From an archaeon (GTDB lineage: Archaea > Thermoproteota > Nitrososphaeria_A > Caldarchaeales > Wolframiiraptoraceae): a stretch of DNA of 9,208 nt. Each line of letters begins with the position of its first letter. Position 1 is the first letter of the stretch. A program made the translations under genes and the position numbers. Where the stretch lies: the NCBI GenBank assembly GCA_029258815.1, contig JAPDJZ010000050.1:1-9208 (forward strand). Direction: 5' to 3'. Shown piece by piece: positions 6,395 through 9,208 of the stretch. Under the pieces are notes generated by a model. It saw only the letters and a list, made by a program, of their open reading frames with translations. It searched no databases and was not told the DNA's origin.

Positions 6395-7474
6395 ATGAGG
6401 TATAGGGTCGTTGACGGTGGGGTTCTCGTCGAGGAGGGGGTAGAGAAGGCTATCGGAGAAGTGGACGCGATAGTATTCGACTGCGACGGAACCTTGGCCG
6501 ACGTCTCCCCATCCCTCCACCTGCTGGGAAGGTTGATCTCGGCGATACTCTTGGATCGAGTCTACGGGGTTGACTGCCGGATTGGGGAGGATTACGATGA
6601 AGCCTTTCACCTTCTCAAGATGCTGGGAGGCTTCAATAACGTTAAGAACGCGATATCGATCCTAATGCAGGTCATCATCCTGGGGATGGAGGACCCGAAG
6701 CCCGCGAGAGCCGACCCGGGGGAGATAGAAGACCTAGAATACTATCTAGGTATGCTGAGGAAGGGCGGAAGCCGCCCCGCCTTCATCGAGAGATCTCTAA
6801 AGTGGGTTAAGGAGAAGTGCCTCGCTATGCTCGGGAGCTACGCAACGAAGCATGACTTGGAGGAGCTTATTCTGAGGAGGGCGGAGGCGGAGGGGAAGCT
6901 GGAGCAGCTGAGGGAGCTTAGAAGCCTCATAGAGCCCGTAGCGCCGTACGGCCGCAAGATCTTGGGGACGCTTTACAGGGAGCTATGGCTTGGATCCGAG
7001 GGCATCGAGAAGAGGCATGGGGTTAAGCCTAGGTATTACCGCGGCGCGGGGCTCATCGAGGAGGAGAGGATACTCGCCCGGGAGGAGGTTCTCGAGGAGC
7101 TTAGAAGCCTCGTTCCCAAGGGCCTCGGAATAATCTCGGGCAGGGGAAGCTGGGAGGTTAGGAGAACCCTCAACCCCATTCTGAAGTACTTCGATCTAGA
7201 GGCCAGCGTCTTCACGGGGGATAGGACCTCCGGGATGGAGAAGCCCAACCCTGCGAGCCTGCTTGAATGCTGCAGCAAGCTTGGGGCTAGGAAGGTTCTC
7301 TACGTAGGGGATGCGGGAGAAGACCTATTCCTAACGAGAAACGCTTCGAGGAAGGGCTTGAGAGCCTACTTGGCGGGCCTCTTAACGAATAGATACTCCT
7401 ACACCTTCTTTACGAAATGCGGAGCCGAAGCCATACTGGAGAACGTGAACCAGCTTCCCAAGCTTTTTAAGTAG
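6395..7474 (+). CDS. HAD-superfamily hydrolase, subfamily IA-like with large cap
   Basis: A 359-residue probable phosphatase. The four HAD motifs are intact: I, FDCDGT (28-33; nucleophile Asp29 and acid/base Asp31); II, IISGR (Ser248); III, Lys283 in MEKPNP; IV, YVGDAGEDL (303-311; Asp306 and Asp310 bind Mg). The cap inserted between motifs I and II is about 200 residues, helical and charged, and much larger than in phosphoglycolate phosphatases. The layout resembles the archaeal HAD-IA variant 1 family (TIGR01548-like), including the RELWLGSEG-to-YRGAGLIEEERIL stretch before motif II; this assignment is from memory. No substrate can be named. ATG 6395 begins nine bases after the pheT stop and probably shares its transcript; the ribosome site is weak (GGGA adjacent to ATG). 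A GTG near 6461, just ahead of motif I, is a less likely start. The last codons overlap a TATA-like box for the RNA candidate downstream. Confidence 0.88.
   Translation: MRYRVVDGGVLVEEGVEKAIGEVDAIVFDCDGTLADVSPSLHLLGRLISAILLDRVYGVDCRIGEDYDEAFHLLKMLGGFNNVKNAISILMQVIILGMEDPKPARADPGEIEDLEYYLGMLRKGGSRPAFIERSLKWVKEKCLAMLGSYATKHDLEELILRRAEAEGKLEQLRELRSLIEPVAPYGRKILGTLYRELWLGSEGIEKRHGVKPRYYRGAGLIEEERILAREEVLEELRSLVPKGLGIISGRGSWEVRRTLNPILKYFDLEASVFTGDRTSGMEKPNPASLLECCSKLGARKVLYVGDAGEDLFLTRNASRKGLRAYLAGLLTNRYSYTFFTKCGAEAILENVNQLPKLFK
7463..7471 (+). promoter_or_regulatory. TATA-like box ahead of the hairpin RNA
   Basis: CTTTTTAAG at 7463-7471, inside the last codons of the HAD gene, resembles crenarchaeal box A sequences. 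A start 26 bases beyond its centre would fall at 7493, the first base of the long inverted repeat. The coincidence supports an independently transcribed RNA, but the lysine, leucine and phenylalanine codons of the HAD C-terminus would give the same bases without any promoter role. Confidence 0.35.
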
Positions 7475-7493
7475 CTCCCGGGAAATATCACAT

Positions 7494-7572
7494 GCCCCAC
7501 CGCTGCGTTTGGCTCCTCGGAGAAAGGCGCTCCGCCTTGCGATGATGGGGGAGTTGTCGGCGGTGGGGCACA
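7494..7572 (+). ncRNA. Candidate H/ACA-like structured RNA
   Basis: The convergent gap between the HAD and TauE genes holds a perfect 11-base inverted repeat, TGCCCCACCGC at 7493-7503 and its complement at 7560-7570, extended inward by a G-U and a G-C pair. The 3' arm is followed at once by ACA (7570-7572). Inside, 7513-7518 (CTCCTC) can pair with 7548-7553 (GGGGAG), leaving a small pocket (7506-7512 and 7554-7557). Above it AAGGCG/CGCCTT (7524-7529/7533-7538) closes a three-base loop. GATGATGG on the 3' side opposite GAGA on the 5' side resembles, imperfectly, an L7Ae-binding kink-turn. From the base of the upper stem to ACA is 14-16 bases, as in pseudouridine guide RNAs. The kink-turn bulge is five rather than three bases, and no rRNA target has been checked. 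It could instead be a transcription end for the two converging genes. Confidence 0.3.
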
Positions 7573-7576
7573 TTTC

Positions 7577-8401
7577 TCACTTAATTAGCAGGAGCACCGC
7601 TATCAGTATCAGCGCCGAGGAGAAGATCTTCCTTAGAGTTCTCGATTTCAGCCTCCGAGCAGTTGCCGCGCCTAGCCTAGTTCCCGCGATTATCCCGGGG
7701 ATTAGCCCGAGAAGCTCCAGAAGCTTGACGTGGCCTAGCATTAGATGGCCTAGAGACCCGGAGAAAGCCGTGAGGGCGATCATCAGGGTCGACGTGGCCA
7801 CGGCGATGTGCATGGGCGCTCCGAGATAATATAGCACCGGAACCTTCACGGTCCCGCCTCCCACCCCGAAGAACCCCGAGACAATTCCGGCTAGAAAGCA
7901 TGCCGGGAGGAGCTTCAAAACATCTATCGAGTATTCGAAAACCCTCCCCCTCGAATCCCCTATCCTCCTTCTCCACGAAAATGCGCCTCCCCCACCCCTT
8001 CTCCTAAGCCGCTCCGCGTCGTCGCGCCTTTCCCCTCTTAAAAGCATGGAGAAGGCAAGTATTATCAGGAGTATCGAGAAGAGGAGCTTCAGGCTGGCGG
8101 AGGATACTAGGCTCGTTAACACGGCTCCCGCGAAAGCCCCCGGCGTGGTGGCGGCCTCGGCGAGGAGCGCGAGCTTCCAATCAAGCCTGCCCTGCTGATG
8201 ATACGCCAGAGCCGCTGATGCGCCCGTGAAGATTACGGCGACCATGCTCGTTCCGACGGCGTGGTGGGCGTCGAACCCCAGCAAGAGTATCAAGGCCGGA
8301 ACCATTATGAAGCCTCCGCCGAGGCCGAGCAGGGCCCCGAGAAAACCGACGACAACCCCCAAACAAGCTATAAGCGATAGGTAGAGGATGGGGTCTATCA
8401 A
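7577..8401 (-). CDS. TauE/SafE-family membrane transporter
   Basis: A 274-residue integral membrane protein of the sulfite exporter TauE/SafE family (COG0730), whose studied members export sulfite, sulfoacetate or similar organosulfur anions; the substrate here is unknown. The internal duplication typical of the family is clear: GFLGALLGLGGG (19-30) then VGTSM (49-53) in the first half, and GFFGVGGG (176-183) then VATST (201-205) in the second, each glycine-rich motif followed by a hydrophobic helix and PxL. About eight hydrophobic segments are visible. A hydrophilic arginine-rich loop (122-153) joins the halves and is presumably cytoplasmic. The start is TTG at 8401: an in-frame TGA four codons upstream leaves no alternative there, and the TATA-like box at 8425-8437 predicts a transcript start near 8403, so the mRNA is probably leaderless. 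The gene stop lies seven bases from the hairpin at 7493-7570, which may end its transcript. Confidence 0.9.
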   Translation of the reverse strand: MIDPILYLSLIACLGVVVGFLGALLGLGGGFIMVPALILLLGFDAHHAVGTSMVAVIFTGASAALAYHQQGRLDWKLALLAEAATTPGAFAGAVLTSLVSSASLKLLFSILLIILAFSMLLRGERRDDAERLRRRGGGGAFSWRRRIGDSRGRVFEYSIDVLKLLPACFLAGIVSGFFGVGGGTVKVPVLYYLGAPMHIAVATSTLMIALTAFSGSLGHLMLGHVKLLELLGLIPGIIAGTRLGAATARRLKSRTLRKIFSSALILIAVLLLIK

Positions 8402-8424
8402 TTCGGCTTGTCAAAAATCTCCGC

Positions 8425-8437
8425 AAATTTAAGTATA
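8425..8437 (-). promoter_or_regulatory. Promoter for the TauE/SafE gene
   Basis: On the - strand TATACTTAAATTT (8437 to 8425) is the only AT-rich block in the 66-base gap between tyrS and the TauE gene. Depending on which half is the TATA box, a start is expected at 8403-8408, within a few bases of TTG 8401. No ribosome binding site lies at a usable distance from that TTG, which agrees with leaderless translation. Confidence 0.5.
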
Positions 8438-8467
8438 GGCATCTCGAAGAGTATGTGCTCGCGCAGT

Positions 8468-9208
8468 CTATCTGGTTATCTCCTGCTCTCTGACGAACTC
8501 GTAGAGCTTTTCGGCGTGGGGGTCTTTCTCGAAGTGCTCTCTTATTGGCTTTATCAGCTCGTCGAGCGCTTCGGCGACCGCGTTCTTAAGGTCTGCCGGA
8601 TGAAGCCTCCCCTCGACGTAATCCTTCTCAAGATCTCGATACGAGTAGTAGTCTACCGGGCCGCCGTATCTGCTCGGCCTCTCTATGTGGAGGGCGCTCA
8701 TCCTTCTGAAGATTATGTATTTCGCGTATTCTAGAATCGGGTTTCCCTCCGCGGTCCTCGGCGGGCAATACGCCTTCATAATCTTCCTCTTTATGGTCTC
8801 GGGATCGTCGTGGACGAATATGCTCGTCTCCGGGATGCTCTTGCTCATCTTGGAGGCTATCTGAAGATCCATTCGGGAGTCCTCCTCAAACCCCTTGATC
8901 TCCGAGGGGCCCTGCAAGCCCATTAGCATGTGATGGTGAACCGCCACGGGCTTCTTGAACCCGAGCTTCGGGGCCAGCTCCCTCGCCAGTATGTTCGCCC
9001 TCCTCTGGTCTAGGCCGAGCTGACAGATCTCGACGCCCATGTAGAATATGTCCGCGACCTGCATGGCCGGGTAGAATATCTGGGCCGCCTCCTCGAGTTC
9101 CCCGGCGAGCCTGCCCATGATGGGAAGGGCTCTCAGCATCCGCTTGATCGTAACGCTCTTAGCGACCCTTATCACGATCTTCCAGTACTCGGGATCCGCC
9201 GCTAGGTC
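8468..9208 (-). CDS. tyrS: Tyrosine--tRNA ligase, C-terminal two thirds (cut by window edge)
   Basis: The reading frame is open from the right edge to TAG at 8468, giving 246 residues of an archaeal/eukaryal-type TyrRS, the enzyme that charges tRNA-Tyr. Numbering from the first visible residue, YPAMQVAD (46-53) and GLDQRR (65-70) supply Tyr46, Gln50, Asp53 and Gln68. These fall at one constant offset of 105 from the tyrosine-binding Tyr151, Gln155, Asp158 and Gln173 of Methanocaldococcus jannaschii TyrRS. KMSKS is intact at 120-124, followed by AYCPPRTAEGNP, the GGPVDYYSY block and LHPADLKNAVAEAL of the small C-terminal anticodon-recognition region. About the first 105-120 residues, including the HIGH motif, lie outside the window. 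The GTG at 9175 is internal, because homology continues upstream to the edge. The bacterial S4 domain is absent, as expected for this type. Confidence 0.95.
   Translation of the reverse strand, partial: DLAADPEYWKIVIRVAKSVTIKRMLRALPIMGRLAGELEEAAQIFYPAMQVADIFYMGVEICQLGLDQRRANILARELAPKLGFKKPVAVHHHMLMGLQGPSEIKGFEEDSRMDLQIASKMSKSIPETSIFVHDDPETIKRKIMKAYCPPRTAEGNPILEYAKYIIFRRMSALHIERPSRYGGPVDYYSYRDLEKDYVEGRLHPADLKNAVAEALDELIKPIREHFEKDPHAEKLYEFVREQEITR

Noticed and set aside
7541..7548. C/D box guide RNA suggested by GATGATGG, a near C box
   Set aside because: The C box is off by one base and there is no CTGA D box at a sensible distance; the H/ACA-like fold explains the region better.
7493..7570. 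Bacterial-style intrinsic terminator
   Set aside because: The arms are separated by 56 bases and neither strand has a proper T run after the stem, so it is not a classical terminator. A role in ending the two convergent transcripts cannot be fully excluded.
9173..9175. GTG as the start of the tyrosyl-tRNA synthetase gene
   Set aside because: The frame stays open to the window edge, and the residues upstream continue the TyrRS family alignment; the real start lies outside the window.

Overview
The window looks like a chromosomal segment of a thermophilic archaeon, most likely from the TACK side (Thermoproteota, Korarchaeota or a related lineage). The evidence is an archaeal-type PheRS beta chain and an archaeal/eukaryal-type TyrRS, TATA-like boxes about 25 bases ahead of starts with very short leaders, TTG starts, arginine coded mostly by AGG/AGA and isoleucine often by ATA, and tight gene packing. 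The lineage is an inference; the domain Archaea is well supported.

Left part, 1-1241: a possible last few codons of an unidentified gene, then a complete MurG-like GT-B glycosyltransferase (+ strand). Middle-left, 1323-4164: an anion-type (NitT/TauT-like) ABC module. It has an ATPase and a permease in which two transmembrane domains are fused (both - strand, joined by an ATGA stop/start overlap). A separate protein on the + strand consists only of the 'AAA-associated C-terminal' domain, which in many bacteria is fused to the ATPase of this transporter family. The stand-alone protein and the ATPase converge and share four bases at their stops. No substrate-binding protein is present in the window.

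Centre, 4210-7474: a thioredoxin with a charged N-terminal extension (- strand) lies just upstream of the permease. It is divergent from a two-gene + strand unit, pheT followed nine bases later by a HAD-family hydrolase with a large cap domain.

Right part, 7475-9208: a 102-base convergent gap holds a strong long-range hairpin, a possible archaeal H/ACA-type guide RNA with its own TATA box. It is followed by a TauE/SafE-family membrane protein (- strand, probable leaderless TTG start) and the 3' two thirds of tyrS (- strand, cut by the window edge).

The items most worth following up are the split ATPase/AAA_assoc_C arrangement with its asymmetric fused permease and no visible binding protein, and the hairpin RNA candidate at 7494-7572. 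The rest is ordinary archaeal housekeeping. No mobile element, CRISPR array or recognisable tRNA/rRNA gene was seen.
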